NCBI GenBank assembly: GCA_964522015.1
Contig: CAZFST010000031.1
Location: 1-52,593 of the forward strand
Direction: 5' to 3'
Length of the DNA stretch: 52,593 nucleotides
Source: QQWI01 sp964522015
GTDB taxonomy: Bacteria; Bacillota; Clostridia; Peptostreptococcales; Acidaminobacteraceae
Part shown: one piece after another, positions 31,832 to 41,046 of the stretch
Numbering within the stretch: position 1 is the stretch's first letter
Layout: every line of letters begins with the position of its first letter
Translations under genes and position numbers: made by a program
The notes under the pieces: generated by a model
What the model was told of the DNA's origin: nothing
The model's database searches: none
What the model saw: only the letters and a program-made list of their open reading frames with translations

Positions 31832-32836
31832 CAAAATGATTTGTAAGCCGTCGATTTTCTCTGGATTAGGGAGTTTGCTGTAATTGCCCTTAATAAGCAA
31901 CATAAAATGATCGGCGGTTGTTTCTTCTGGGTGAAAGGTATAATTAGTATTGGTGCCGATTTGAGTGGCGTAATCAGCCAATGTTTGTTTTTTGACGATG
32001 ATTGGCTCACCGTCTTTCAAGATGGCGTTTGGCACGTTATCGACTAGAGATACAGCAATCAGATCATCGTTTAGAAAGCTGAAGAATGTTTGATCTGAAT
32101 TTGTGGGGTAGGGACTTGTCGAATAAAGAATGGGCATGAATAAAGTTGGTTGACCTTCAAATATACATGTAATGGTATAATTATTGTCGGGAGCATCGGG
32201 ATTGGCAATGGTCAGACCCGCCAATTTTTCTGGTACCACTAGAGTTTTAGTTTCAGTATACCCAATGAGTCCATACATCTGTGGTCTAAGGTCCTTATTA
32301 TACCTGGAGATGACATGGAATAATTCGTGGGCAGCAAGTTCTTTTAGACTTGCCATACTGGCTGACGCTACAATCCGCCTAGGCATGCAGATTGCATTAC
32401 CCCTAGTGTAGGCTGCGCCACCTTCGATGGTCTCTTCAGAAAAAATAGTGATTGTTTCCGGTAATGTGATGGTCATGCCACCCATTTTTGAGAATACAGC
32501 TTCAAACGCCTCAGTCAACTTCTCGATGTCGCTTTCGCTATAGACTTGCATGGCATTTTTAAAAGCATGGGCTCTCTGACGTGCAATCAGGGGTTTATTA
32601 CTCTTGAACTTAGCAGCATAATCAAATGCGCTCAGTGTCAACGTATAATCGTCATCGGCCCCTAGCATGGGGCTAATATCTTGATTGAAGACAAGTTCTG
32701 GCTTATTAAAATCCAAAACGGGTGCCGCGCTTGTAGCTTCAACGGTAGCGTTACTAGATGGGCTTGTAACATTAGGTGTACACCCAGAAAATATTAAACT
32801 GGCACTGAGTGCTGTGCAAAGTATGAGCCGTTTCAT
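31814..32836 (-). CDS. Lipoprotein with HExxH zincin motif, putative metallopeptidase
   Basis: In this 340-aa protein, signal peptide MKRLILCTALSASLIFSGC has lipobox FSGC (Cys19), followed by a Ser/Thr/Asn linker. LAAHELFHVISRYN (about 165-178) is an HExxH zinc motif with the downstream Ser/Arg common in several zincins. A third ligand could be the Glu of GYTETK or of PEETTADHF near the C-terminus. It is probably an outward-facing metallopeptidase of unknown target. ATG 32836 follows AGGAGG. It is divergent from the FG-GAP-like lipoprotein gene. Confidence 0.7.
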   Translation of the reverse strand: MKRLILCTALSASLIFSGCTPNVTSPSSNATVEATSAAPVLDFNKPELVFNQDISPMLGADDDYTLTLSAFDYAAKFKSNKPLIARQRAHAFKNAMQVYSESDIEKLTEAFEAVFSKMGGMTITLPETITIFSEETIEGGAAYTRGNAICMPRRIVASASMASLKELAAHELFHVISRYNKDLRPQMYGLIGYTETKTLVVPEKLAGLTIANPDAPDNNYTITCIFEGQPTLFMPILYSTSPYPTNSDQTFFSFLNDDLIAVSLVDNVPNAILKDGEPIIVKKQTLADYATQIGTNTNYTFHPEETTADHFMLLIKGNYSKLPNPEKIDGLQIILTQKAN

Positions 32837-33014
32837 CGTTCAACCTCCTATAATCGTGATCTATTGGTATCGTAACCCATCAATTGGTTATAGACAAGGA
32901 TCTGTTGCCAATTTGTTACGATTTAAAATGATTTGAGGCTTATCATTAAGATAGTACCGACAAAGGTAAGTGCAGATGCAATATTGGGTCTGCGATTAAG
33001 TAAATGGAGGCGTA

Positions 33015-34238
33015 ATGATGAGAAGAGCAATGGGTTTTATTCTGGTATTGAGTATTTTAGCATTGGGTTTGAGCGGATGCACGGTCACTGCCGCTGATGA
33101 GGTGATGAAAGCACCATCTTTTAATTTAAGTGCTTTTGATACTTGGCAAGATCAAATGAAGCATTTAAGTTTGGCCCAAGATATCAAAAAGATTGGACAC
33201 GATTGGGCATTAGCAATTTCAGGGCCTGAAAGATTAACGCTTCAAGTGTTTGATGGCAAACAAGAAACAAGCAAAGCCTTAGAATTGGGTGGAGATATGT
33301 TCTATTCTGCCTCCGCTAAGGATCTCAATGGGGATGGCATTGAAGAAATATTTGTCAATTTTGAACACGCCATCAAGGGTCCACAGTTGATTGTATGGGA
33401 TGTCACTCATTTGGACCAGCCGCTTTTTAATGGGGCATATTCAACTCATGCATTGGCTTCTTTAAAAGGTACTTTGGCGCTTTATACAATTGGAAGTGAA
33501 AAAATCAACGATCTTGAAGAGTCTTATGTTTACGAGATTTCTTTAGCTGACTTTAGTGTTAAAGAAAAGGTCAACGTCGGGTTTTTATATGGTGCACAGA
33601 TGCTCAGCGGGAAGTTGAAAGATGGCCGAGACGCAGTGTTCTTCTCTGGTGGGGTAGGTGCCCACAGTGCTGTTTCTGACGCCATTATCCTCAACCCATC
33701 TGGAACCCTTGAACCTCTATTTTATAAGCCTGACGGGGAAATTGATCAACCCTATACAGCTTATTCAGCAGAACTTAAGGACGTTAATCAAGATGGGATT
33801 ATAGAATTTCCATTTATGGACCCATCCCCATATCAAACCGACAGCTCAATGGCAGGAACAATCTGGCTGACCCGCTATACCGATTATTTTGAAGGGAACT
33901 TTGAAACGATTTCTGTCTATCACGAGACTTATTATGGCTCACTAAAAATGAATCCTGAGTGGGTTGCTAATTGGGCAATCACGAGAAATGACTACCAGGA
34001 GACTGGCATTTGGTACACTTATACTGATCAAAAGTCAGGAGAAGAGCTAGTGACAATATCTTACCTAGATGATTTGGCTTTAAAAGCAAAATTGCTGGAA
34101 AATGATGCACTTGAAATCATTAGCGAAAATAAGGATTTCACCGCTGTTGCCCAGTGGGGTGAACAGGTGGACGAGTCTTTGAAAGTCGCCATCAAAGCCA
34201 ATTTTTTAATCAATCCAATTGCAACACTGACCCGGTAA
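33015..34238 (+). CDS. Lipoprotein with Ca-binding FG-GAP/VCBS-like repeats
   Basis: In this 407-aa protein, signal MMRRAMGFILVLSILALGLSGC has lipobox LSGC (Cys22). The mature part contains DLNGDGIEEIFV (about 106-117) and DVNQDGIIEFPF (about 256-267). These D-x-N/D-x-D-G-I-x-E loops are calcium-binding as in VCBS/FG-GAP propeller blades. It may be an extracellular binding or sensor protein. ATG 33015 or 33018 follows GGAGG. It ends 66 bp before the response regulator, and its 3' end lies in a repeat tract, so it probably shares a transcript with the two-component genes. Confidence 0.7.
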   Translation: MMRRAMGFILVLSILALGLSGCTVTAADEVMKAPSFNLSAFDTWQDQMKHLSLAQDIKKIGHDWALAISGPERLTLQVFDGKQETSKALELGGDMFYSASAKDLNGDGIEEIFVNFEHAIKGPQLIVWDVTHLDQPLFNGAYSTHALASLKGTLALYTIGSEKINDLEESYVYEISLADFSVKEKVNVGFLYGAQMLSGKLKDGRDAVFFSGGVGAHSAVSDAIILNPSGTLEPLFYKPDGEIDQPYTAYSAELKDVNQDGIIEFPFMDPSPYQTDSSMAGTIWLTRYTDYFEGNFETISVYHETYYGSLKMNPEWVANWAITRNDYQETGIWYTYTDQKSGEELVTISYLDDLALKAKLLENDALEIISENKDFTAVAQWGEQVDESLKVAIKANFLINPIATLTR

Positions 34239-34304
34239 ATTTTAAATCAGCAACACTGACCCGGTAGATTGGGAAATCACCAACACGGAAACGAGGTAAT
34301 TGGG
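34222..34304 (+). repeat. Three degenerate 29-30-bp direct repeats before the response regulator
   Basis: CAACACTGACCCGGTAAATT (unit start 34222), CAACACTGACCCGGTAGATT (34251) and CAACACGGAAACGAGGTAAT (34281) are consecutive units. The first holds the stop codon of the lipoprotein gene, and the third provides the GAGGT ribosome binding site of the response regulator. Confidence 0.85.
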
Positions 34305-34970
34305 ATGAAACTCATCATGATTGAAGATGATTTAGGGATTGGTCACGTGATGAAAAAAATGTTGGATCAGCAATATGAAGAGGTCGTCTGGGTGCAAAGC
34401 GCCGAGGCGCTTTTCTCATTATCTGGCATAGAACGATTTGATATTGCATTGATTGACGTCATGTTAGGTGGTGTCAGTGGTTTTGAGGCTCTAAAATGGA
34501 TCAGGCAACGGCACCCTTTGATGGGGGCAATCATGCTCACTGCAAAATCAACTAATGAAGATAAAATACACGGGCTGATTAGTGGCGCAGATGATTATGT
34601 CACTAAGCCCTTTAATACACAAGAGTTGCTGGCGCGTATCAATGCACTTTACAGAAAAGTATCCCTTTTAAAAGAAAATGCCCCTAAAAACCAAACTTTT
34701 TTAGCACTGGGTCTTAATCAAGAATCGGGGATAATGATGTGGCAAGGGAAAGTCGTTGAGTTAACTCAGACAGAAGTGGCCGTAGTGGCTTGCTTGATGT
34801 CTCATATCGGCCAGGTGGTTAGTAGAGATGACCTTTTGGATGCCATATGGGGTAGCCACTACTACGGCACTGCTAAAGTAGTGGATGTCAATGTGCAAAG
34901 GATTCGAAAAAAGCTCTCAGAGGATGCCATTTTAACAAGGTGGGGAAAGGGGTATCAATGGAACGGTTAA
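34305..34970 (+). CDS. OmpR-family response regulator
   Basis: In this 221-aa regulator the receiver domain has acidic pocket residues Glu7-Asp8-Asp9, phospho-acceptor Asp51 (ALIDVML), Thr near 79 and Lys in VTKPF. The C-terminal winged helix is of the Trans_reg_C type (VELTQTEVAVVACLMSHIGQVVSRDDLLDAIWG...VVDVNVQRIRKKL). ATG 34305 has GAGGT upstream; the extension to 34269 runs through the repeat tract and lacks a site. It overlaps the kinase gene by 13 bp. Confidence 0.92.
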   Translation: MKLIMIEDDLGIGHVMKKMLDQQYEEVVWVQSAEALFSLSGIERFDIALIDVMLGGVSGFEALKWIRQRHPLMGAIMLTAKSTNEDKIHGLISGADDYVTKPFNTQELLARINALYRKVSLLKENAPKNQTFLALGLNQESGIMMWQGKVVELTQTEVAVVACLMSHIGQVVSRDDLLDAIWGSHYYGTAKVVDVNVQRIRKKLSEDAILTRWGKGYQWNG

Positions 34971-36328
34971 GCTTGAAGCGACAACTGAATCGGCGATTAA
35001 TCCTGTTAATGACATTTCTTGTTCTAATCACCACTTTTCTATTTGTTTACGGCAGGCAATTGCAGCTCAATCAAATGGTTGAAACAGCAATGGAAACCAT
35101 GGCTCTAGATGTTCAACATGTTTACGTCGACGCCACATTAAGTAAAAATGGCATTACGGCATCAACCGCAAGACGGTATCTTAAAAAAATAGAAACAGAG
35201 TCAGCGGTTATTCAAATTGAAAATGCCAAGGGACTTGTGGTGGCTTCCACTGGCCCCTTAATGCCGCTCCCAGAAGGGTCTGGAGATTTGACTGAGGCTT
35301 CTAGGGGCGGCCGTGATCCCCAAAATCCAAATTTAACTGTTGGATTTAGTAAGACGATATTTTTTGACCATAAGATCAAGTTATACATCATGCCCCTAAT
35401 CAATCAGGATGCAATTGTGGTTGGACGTGTGAAAGTGGCCACTGATGTGACTAAAATTGGCAGTGTTATGCTGCGAGAAGGCTGTCTGTTTTTTTTAGTG
35501 GCTGTGACCATCGGGATGATGATTATCGGGCTGACCACCTGGTTTTTAAAGTCGATTATTGAGCGTTTGGAGGCGCTGAAGCAAATCAGTCAAGCTTTTG
35601 CCACTCGGCAATTTGACAAGGAAGCTGTTACCCAACCCTACGATGAGATTGGTCAGCTTGGTGAGGTTATGAATTTTATGGCATCCAGTTGGCAAGTGCA
35701 GCATGCTGAGCGTGCCGATTATTTTGCGCAAACAGCCCACGATTTAAAAACACCCCTGACGATCATGATGACTTGGGTCGATTATTTGAGAACCAGCCCT
35801 GAAGAATTTGAAGAAGGTTTAGATGTGATCTACAGTGAGGCTGAGAAGCTCAGACATATGGCAGACGTGATACTGAGTGCCCATGCAGAAGGTGAAGAAG
35901 CGCTGTTTCTGACTAGGGTTTCAGTGGCTAAGTTTATCTATGATGAGATGGCAAAATGGCAGTTCGTTCTGCAGAGGCATCAGGTCAGTATCAATTACAA
36001 TCTGGCGGCATTTACGGCTGTTTTCGATCAATACAAGATGGGACAGGTCCTGTTCAATCTTGTGGATAATGTCATTAGACACACGCCGCCTAAAACTGAA
36101 ATCCATATTGAAACTAAATTTGATTTAGGGCAATGGACCCTGATATTTAAAGATACTGGACAAGCACAGAATAGACAGGACAAAACCATGGGTGAGGGAT
36201 TTGGACTGGGGCTTAAAAGCGTTCAGAAGATTGTCGAACACCATGGGGGCAAAGTCAGTTGGTTGATAGAAGATTCTCTTGGGATGACTATCACGGCAAT
36301 CTTTCCACAAAACCCAACAAAAGGTTAA
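34958..36328 (+). CDS. Sensor histidine kinase
   Basis: This is a 456-aa membrane kinase. A first membrane helix lies at about 13-32 and an extracytoplasmic sensor at about 33-165. A second helix covers about 176-198, followed by HAMP, then the dimerisation H-box TAHDLKTPLT with His261. The ATP lid region carries NLVDNVIRHTP (N box), KDTG and GEGFGLGLKSV (G box). It should phosphorylate the upstream regulator. ATG 34958 lies inside the regulator gene after AAAGGGG. The signal is unknown; the neighbouring lipoprotein could be a sensory partner. Confidence 0.92.
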   Translation: MERLSLKRQLNRRLILLMTFLVLITTFLFVYGRQLQLNQMVETAMETMALDVQHVYVDATLSKNGITASTARRYLKKIETESAVIQIENAKGLVVASTGPLMPLPEGSGDLTEASRGGRDPQNPNLTVGFSKTIFFDHKIKLYIMPLINQDAIVVGRVKVATDVTKIGSVMLREGCLFFLVAVTIGMMIIGLTTWFLKSIIERLEALKQISQAFATRQFDKEAVTQPYDEIGQLGEVMNFMASSWQVQHAERADYFAQTAHDLKTPLTIMMTWVDYLRTSPEEFEEGLDVIYSEAEKLRHMADVILSAHAEGEEALFLTRVSVAKFIYDEMAKWQFVLQRHQVSINYNLAAFTAVFDQYKMGQVLFNLVDNVIRHTPPKTEIHIETKFDLGQWTLIFKDTGQAQNRQDKTMGEGFGLGLKSVQKIVEHHGGKVSWLIEDSLGMTITAIFPQNPTKG

Positions 36329-36330
36329 TA

Positions 36331-36403
36331 GAAACCGCTTTCTGCATTATTTCAACGATTTAAATATTACAATTTCGCAACAAACGAACAGGAAAACGCT
36401 TCG
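36331..36403 (+). promoter_or_regulatory. Two LacI-type operator-like sites upstream of the sugar operon
   Basis: GAAACCGCTTTC (36331-36342) and GAAAACGCTTCG (36392-36403) resemble the GAAA-x-CG-x-TTTC palindrome of LacI/CcpA-type regulators. They are candidate sites for the LacI-family protein encoded at 39968 or for CcpA. They lie 60 bp apart, upstream of the binding-protein promoter. Confidence 0.55.
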
Positions 36404-36488
36404 AAACAAATCGAAACCACAGTCTGTAAGCCAGTATGTGCAAATGTTACGGCGACTCATGCTTTTGAAAATGAAAATATGTCTGTCT

Positions 36489-36517
36489 TGTAATTAAATT
36501 TGACCTATGGTATATTC
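36489..36517 (+). promoter_or_regulatory. Promoter of the sugar ABC operon
   Basis: TTGTAA (36489-36494), a 17-bp gap and TATATT (36512-36517) lie about 60 bp before the binding-protein ATG. The LacI-type sites are upstream of it. Confidence 0.55.
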
Positions 36518-36577
36518 AAATTGAATTCGGAAAGGGGTTTCCGTCTCAGAAAATTGAATTTATGGAGGGGTAAGGGC

Positions 36578-38023
36578 ATGAAAAAAATCATTTCGATTAT
36601 GTTGACGGTTTTGATGTTGACAGGCATGATGACAGGCTGTGCAAAACCAACAGAGGCTGTAAAAGAAGAAGCGACAACCGCAGCAGCAGCAGAGGCAGCA
36701 CCAGTAGAACTAGAAAAACAAGTTTTGAAAGTTTGGTCGTTTACAGATGAAGTAAAAACAATGTCACTGGCATTCCAAGAAAAGTATCCAAATGTAACAG
36801 TGGAATACACCATGATTCCAATGACATCAGGTGAATTTCAAAGCAAGTTGAAATCTGCAATTCAAGCTGGTGATGGTCCAGATGTCGTATCTCTTGAAGC
36901 TGCTTTTGTAAGAGAATACGTTGAATCAGACTATTTGGCAGATGTATCAGATTTGTTGCCTGTTGCTAAGGAACTGGGTACATATCAGTTTACACTTGAT
37001 ATCGGTGCCTATGAAGGGGTTCAAAAGGCCTATTCTTATCAAGCAACACCAGGTGCCATGTTTTACAGAAGAAGTCTAGCAAAAGAGTATTTTGGAACAG
37101 ACGATCCTGTGAAAATTCAAGAAATCGTTTCTGATATGAGCAAATTCGAAGCTGCTGCAAAACTCATCAAAGAAAAATCAAAGGGTAATACGTATATGGT
37201 TGGTTCTACAGGTGATTTTGCGCAATTGTATTTCGCCAATAGAACGACACCTTGGGTGGTGGACGAGAAGTTGACTATTGATCCTCTAGTTGATCAGTTG
37301 TTTGAAACTGCAAAATCTTTTAGAGAAAATGGCTACGAAGCTCAAGCGAATCAATGGCAAGAAGGTTGGTTTGCAGGGATGAATGATTCACTTGTGGATG
37401 CAAAAGGCAACAAAAAACAGGTTTTCAGCTACTTGCTACCAACATGGGGTCTACCTTATGTATTGATGCCGAATGCTTTGGTTAAAGAAGCAGAAGGTAA
37501 GAAAACTGGAACAGATACATCAGGTGACTGGGCTTGCATCAATGGACCAATGCCTTATCAATGGGGTGGTACATGGATTGCTGCACTTAAAGATTCAAAA
37601 AACAAGGACGCTGCTAAAGAATTCGTAAAATTCTCGACACTTAATGAAGAAACACTTAAAAATTGGGCACTTGGAACTTATACAAATGAGTACTTGCAAA
37701 AAATCGATTCTACAATCGGTGAGAAATTAGGACAGGGCCCTGGGGATTTTATCTCTAGCCAAAAGGTAGTCGAAGCAATCACTGCTGAGTTTGATAATGC
37801 AGCAACCAGCGAGTTCCTTGCAGGTCAAAACTCATATAAAGGTTTTGCAATGGTAGCACCGACAATCAGCCTACGTCTGCTTCAAGCATCGGATGATGCG
37901 ATTCAAAGATCATTAAATGATCCTCTTAATAACTATGCATCAGGAACAGCAACTAAAGAAGAAGCGATGCAACAATTTAAAGATGCTGTCAAGAGCGCAT
38001 TGCCAGATATCACAGTAGAATAA
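36578..38023 (+). CDS. ABC sugar-binding lipoprotein (family 1 extracellular)
   Basis: This 481-aa lipoprotein has signal MKKIISIMLTVLMLTGMMTGC with lipobox MTGC and a Glu/Ala-rich linker. The mature body (VLKVWSFTDEVKTMSLAFQEKYPNV, then AIQAGDGPDVVSLEAAFV) is a type-I sugar-binding protein. Trp-rich segments and the MPYQWGGTWIAAL region near the C-terminus suit stacking on sugar rings. ATG 36578 follows GGAGGGG. It is the first gene of the operon with permeases, regulator and glycosidases, so beta-linked oligosaccharides are the probable ligand. Confidence 0.9.
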   Translation: MKKIISIMLTVLMLTGMMTGCAKPTEAVKEEATTAAAAEAAPVELEKQVLKVWSFTDEVKTMSLAFQEKYPNVTVEYTMIPMTSGEFQSKLKSAIQAGDGPDVVSLEAAFVREYVESDYLADVSDLLPVAKELGTYQFTLDIGAYEGVQKAYSYQATPGAMFYRRSLAKEYFGTDDPVKIQEIVSDMSKFEAAAKLIKEKSKGNTYMVGSTGDFAQLYFANRTTPWVVDEKLTIDPLVDQLFETAKSFRENGYEAQANQWQEGWFAGMNDSLVDAKGNKKQVFSYLLPTWGLPYVLMPNALVKEAEGKKTGTDTSGDWACINGPMPYQWGGTWIAALKDSKNKDAAKEFVKFSTLNEETLKNWALGTYTNEYLQKIDSTIGEKLGQGPGDFISSQKVVEAITAEFDNAATSEFLAGQNSYKGFAMVAPTISLRLLQASDDAIQRSLNDPLNNYASGTATKEEAMQQFKDAVKSALPDITVE

Positions 38024-38030
38024 AAATGTT

Positions 38031-38070
38031 GGGCTCTGTCGCTATTGGACCTATAATAGAGGCAGAGCCC
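38031..38070 (+). other. Intercistronic stem-loop between binding protein and permease genes
   Basis: GGGCTCTG (38031-38038) and CAGAGCCC (38063-38070) pair, with an inner CTATT/AATAG helix and no T tract. Such stems often stabilise the upstream mRNA segment, allowing more binding protein than permease. Confidence 0.6.
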
Positions 38071-38128
38071 GTATTTAATGAGTCCTGTCATGTCAAGCAG
38101 CCATTTAAGAAGATGAGGTGATCAGATT

Positions 38129-39079
38129 TTGGAAACGCAAATAACCACAAAGAAAAAGAAAAAAGGATCCCTGGAAAAGAATTTCTATGGCTACCTTTTT
38201 ACAGCGCCTTTTATCATTGTATTCTTATCATTTAGTTTGTATCCTATTCTATATACTTTCTATATGAGTATCACGAATATGACCCTAATGACGTCAACCT
38301 ATAAATTTATAGGAGTCACAAATTTTGTTAAAATTTTTGATGACAAGTTCTTTTGGCAGTCCTTGATGAACACATGGTTTATCTGGCTATGCAATTTTGT
38401 GCCACAGGTTTCAATTGCGATGATTTTAGCAGTCTGGTTCAATAGCAACAGACTTAGAATAAAGTACCAAGGTTTTTTTAGAACGATTTTCTATTTGCCG
38501 AATATTTTAATGCCAGCGACAATAGCGGTTTTATTCTTTAACCTGTTCTCCTTATATGGACCTGTAAACCAGTATGTAGTCAGAATGGGCTTGATTTCAG
38601 ATGCGTTTAATTTCTTCACGAACGATTCTGCAACTCAAACCTTAGTGATTTTTATTCAGTGGTGGATGTGGTTCGGTTCAACCTTAATCATCACCATGGC
38701 AGGTATGACTTCTATTTCGCCTTCTTTCTACGAAGCTGCAATTATGGATGGCGCTAATGCTTGGCAGATGTTCACTCGAATTACCCTGCCGCTTTTGAAG
38801 CCCGTTCTTGTCTATGTTTTGGTGACCGGTGTTGTCGGTGGCATGCAAATGTTTGATATTCCATACATGTTGACTGATGGCAGAGGTTCTCCGAATGGTT
38901 CCATCATGACCATGAATATGCTCATGTATATGAAATTTTCAAGCAATAAAGGTCATATAGGTATGGCTGCGGCTGTAGGTGTCATCATTTTTGTGATTAC
39001 GGCAGTTTCTGCTTTTGCTATTATGAAAGTGTTAGGAGATAACGATCAAACTGAAAAGAAAATGAAGAAAGCAGGCTGA
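38129..39079 (+). CDS. ABC sugar permease, MalF/UgpA type
   Basis: This 316-aa inner-membrane permease has about six membrane segments. The EAA loop YEAAIMDGANAWQMFTRITLPLLKP contacts the ATPase. The start is TTG 38129, supported by GAGGTGA seven bases upstream; no in-frame ATG precedes the conserved sequence closely. The N-terminus (TTKKKKKGS) is basic, as usual. It partners with the next gene. The locus has no ABC ATPase, so a shared MsmK-like ATPase elsewhere is expected. Confidence 0.9.
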   Translation: METQITTKKKKKGSLEKNFYGYLFTAPFIIVFLSFSLYPILYTFYMSITNMTLMTSTYKFIGVTNFVKIFDDKFFWQSLMNTWFIWLCNFVPQVSIAMILAVWFNSNRLRIKYQGFFRTIFYLPNILMPATIAVLFFNLFSLYGPVNQYVVRMGLISDAFNFFTNDSATQTLVIFIQWWMWFGSTLIITMAGMTSISPSFYEAAIMDGANAWQMFTRITLPLLKPVLVYVLVTGVVGGMQMFDIPYMLTDGRGSPNGSIMTMNMLMYMKFSSNKGHIGMAAAVGVIIFVITAVSAFAIMKVLGDNDQTEKKMKKAG

Positions 39080-39081
39080 AA

Positions 39082-39921
39082 ATGAGTTATAAATTTACAA
39101 CAAAATTATTTAAGACTTTAATTTATGCTGCTTTAGTGATTCTGACTGTGATGTGCATATTGCCTCTTTGGATTTTGCTCGTCAATGCAACCAGATCAAC
39201 CCCTGAAATCATGCAGGGCATCAGCTTGATACCGAGCAAGAACCTATTGGTCAATTGGGATACCTTGACCAATAGAGGATTCAATATCATGCAAGGATTT
39301 TATAATAGCGCTTTTATTGCAATTTCAGTTACAGTCCTCACTGTCTATTTTTCAATGCTTTTCGCTTATGCAATCCATGTGTATGATTTCAGATATAAAA
39401 AGTTCTTGCGTAATCTAGTACTGATTTTATGTATGGTGCCGACACAGGTCGGAATTATCGGTTTTTATAAATACATGAGTTTTCTCCATTTGACAAATTC
39501 GTATATTCCGTTGATTATTCCAGCTATCGCAGCACCTGCATCAATATTCTTTGCAATGCAATACCTGGAATCTGCAATCATCAGAGAACTGATAGACTCT
39601 GCAAGAGTCGACGGGTGTAGCGAATTGGGTATTTTTCATCAAATCGTGATGCCGATTGCTAAGCCAGGTGCATTCACCATGGGCATATTCGCTTTTGTCG
39701 GTACTTGGAATAATTTCTTCACCCCATTCATCTTGATTTCTAAAATGGAGAAATACACACTACCCATGCTGATTCAAACCTTAAGAGGCGATACCTACAG
39801 AACCGAATTCGGCAGTATTTATCTAGGCTTGGCGGTAACGATTATTCCTGTCTTGATTGTCTACGTGCTTTTCTCTAAGCACATTGTCAAAGGCATTGCA
39901 ATGGGAGCAGTAAAAGAATAG
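39082..39921 (+). CDS. ABC sugar permease, MalG/UgpE type
   Basis: This 279-aa second permease has six membrane segments, with the EAA loop as ELIDSARVDGCSELGIFHQIVMPIAKP. It starts 2 bp after the stop of its partner, so they are made together. It forms the heterodimeric channel for the sugar caught by the binding protein. Confidence 0.92.
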   Translation: MSYKFTTKLFKTLIYAALVILTVMCILPLWILLVNATRSTPEIMQGISLIPSKNLLVNWDTLTNRGFNIMQGFYNSAFIAISVTVLTVYFSMLFAYAIHVYDFRYKKFLRNLVLILCMVPTQVGIIGFYKYMSFLHLTNSYIPLIIPAIAAPASIFFAMQYLESAIIRELIDSARVDGCSELGIFHQIVMPIAKPGAFTMGIFAFVGTWNNFFTPFILISKMEKYTLPMLIQTLRGDTYRTEFGSIYLGLAVTIIPVLIVYVLFSKHIVKGIAMGAVKE

Positions 39922-39967
39922 CGCGAAGACGGCATACTGAAAGTCTTATTTTAGAAAGAGGAAGGCA

Positions 39968-41011
39968 ATGATTACAATCTATGATGTAGCTAAGCATGCT
40001 AACTGTTCTCCAGCAACCGTTTCAAAGGCATATAACAACTATAGCGGGGTCAGTAAAAAAACCTACGAAAAAATTATGAAATCAGCTGGGGAGTTAGGTT
40101 ATACACCCAATAACATGGCAAGAGCCCTGGCGACTAAAAAAACTTGGCTGATTGGTGTGCTTTTTTCTGAAGAACTTGGGGTCGGCATCACGCACCCCCA
40201 CTATAGTGAAATCTTGCAGAGCTTTCGAATCGGTGCAGAAGAAAATGGTTACGACATCATATTTGTAAGTCAGCGGATTGGAGAAAAGAATATTTCTTAT
40301 CTGGAGCATTGCCAATATCGAGCAGTAGACGGTGTTCTCCTAGCAGTCAATCGAAATGAGATTGAATTGGTCAGAACCTTGATCAATTCAGATTTTAAGT
40401 TCGTATCTGTTGAAGATATCTACGATCATCATCATACTGTTGTTGCTGATAACCGCATGGGCACTTTGCAGGCACTGAACTATCTGTACCAATTAGGTCA
40501 TAGGAAAATCGCCCATATTGCAGGACCCTTATCAAGCGTAGCAGGTAAGGAACGGTCGGATACCTACTTCGAATTTATGGCTTCAAAAGGCCTTGAAGTC
40601 AATCCGAATCACTATGTTGAGGCATCAGGGTATTCTTATGAGTCTGGTAAAGAAGCTGCTGAACTATTGATGCAACAAGCTTGGGACGATGTGCCGACTG
40701 CCATTTATGTTTATTATGATGATGGGGCACTGGCAGCAATATCTACAATCAAGGAGCGTGGGTATCAAGTGCCTCAAGATATTTCTGTGATCGGTTTTGA
40801 TAATCTTAAGGTTGCAGGCTATGCGATGCAAGGTTATTCATCTTTAACACTGACCACCATTGAACAAGATCGGTCGGGCATTGGCAGAAAAGCAGCAGAA
40901 CTTTTGGTTGCAATGATTGAGGGCCGTGATTTATCTGATCTGCCTCAAGTGGTTCGTATGCCGACAAAACTAGTGGTCAGAAATAGTTGCGCTAGAATTG
41001 AAACGGACTAA
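39968..41011 (+). CDS. LacI-family transcriptional regulator
   Basis: In this 347-aa protein, residues 1-50 form the LacI helix-turn-helix (TIYDVAKHANCSPATVSKAYNNYSGVSKKTYEKI) with the hinge TPNNMARALATKK. The rest is a periplasmic-binding-like effector domain (FVSVEDIYDHHHTVVADNRMG, SVIGFDNLKVAGYAMQGYSSLTTI region). It should repress or activate this operon through sites such as those at 36331-36403, with a sugar or sugar phosphate as effector. ATG 39968 follows AGAGGAAGG. It lies between the permease and glycosidase genes. Confidence 0.92.
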   Translation: MITIYDVAKHANCSPATVSKAYNNYSGVSKKTYEKIMKSAGELGYTPNNMARALATKKTWLIGVLFSEELGVGITHPHYSEILQSFRIGAEENGYDIIFVSQRIGEKNISYLEHCQYRAVDGVLLAVNRNEIELVRTLINSDFKFVSVEDIYDHHHTVVADNRMGTLQALNYLYQLGHRKIAHIAGPLSSVAGKERSDTYFEFMASKGLEVNPNHYVEASGYSYESGKEAAELLMQQAWDDVPTAIYVYYDDGALAAISTIKERGYQVPQDISVIGFDNLKVAGYAMQGYSSLTLTTIEQDRSGIGRKAAELLVAMIEGRDLSDLPQVVRMPTKLVVRNSCARIETD

Positions 41012-41046
41012 TTGTTCTAGAATTAATAAGATTAAACGGAGGATTT

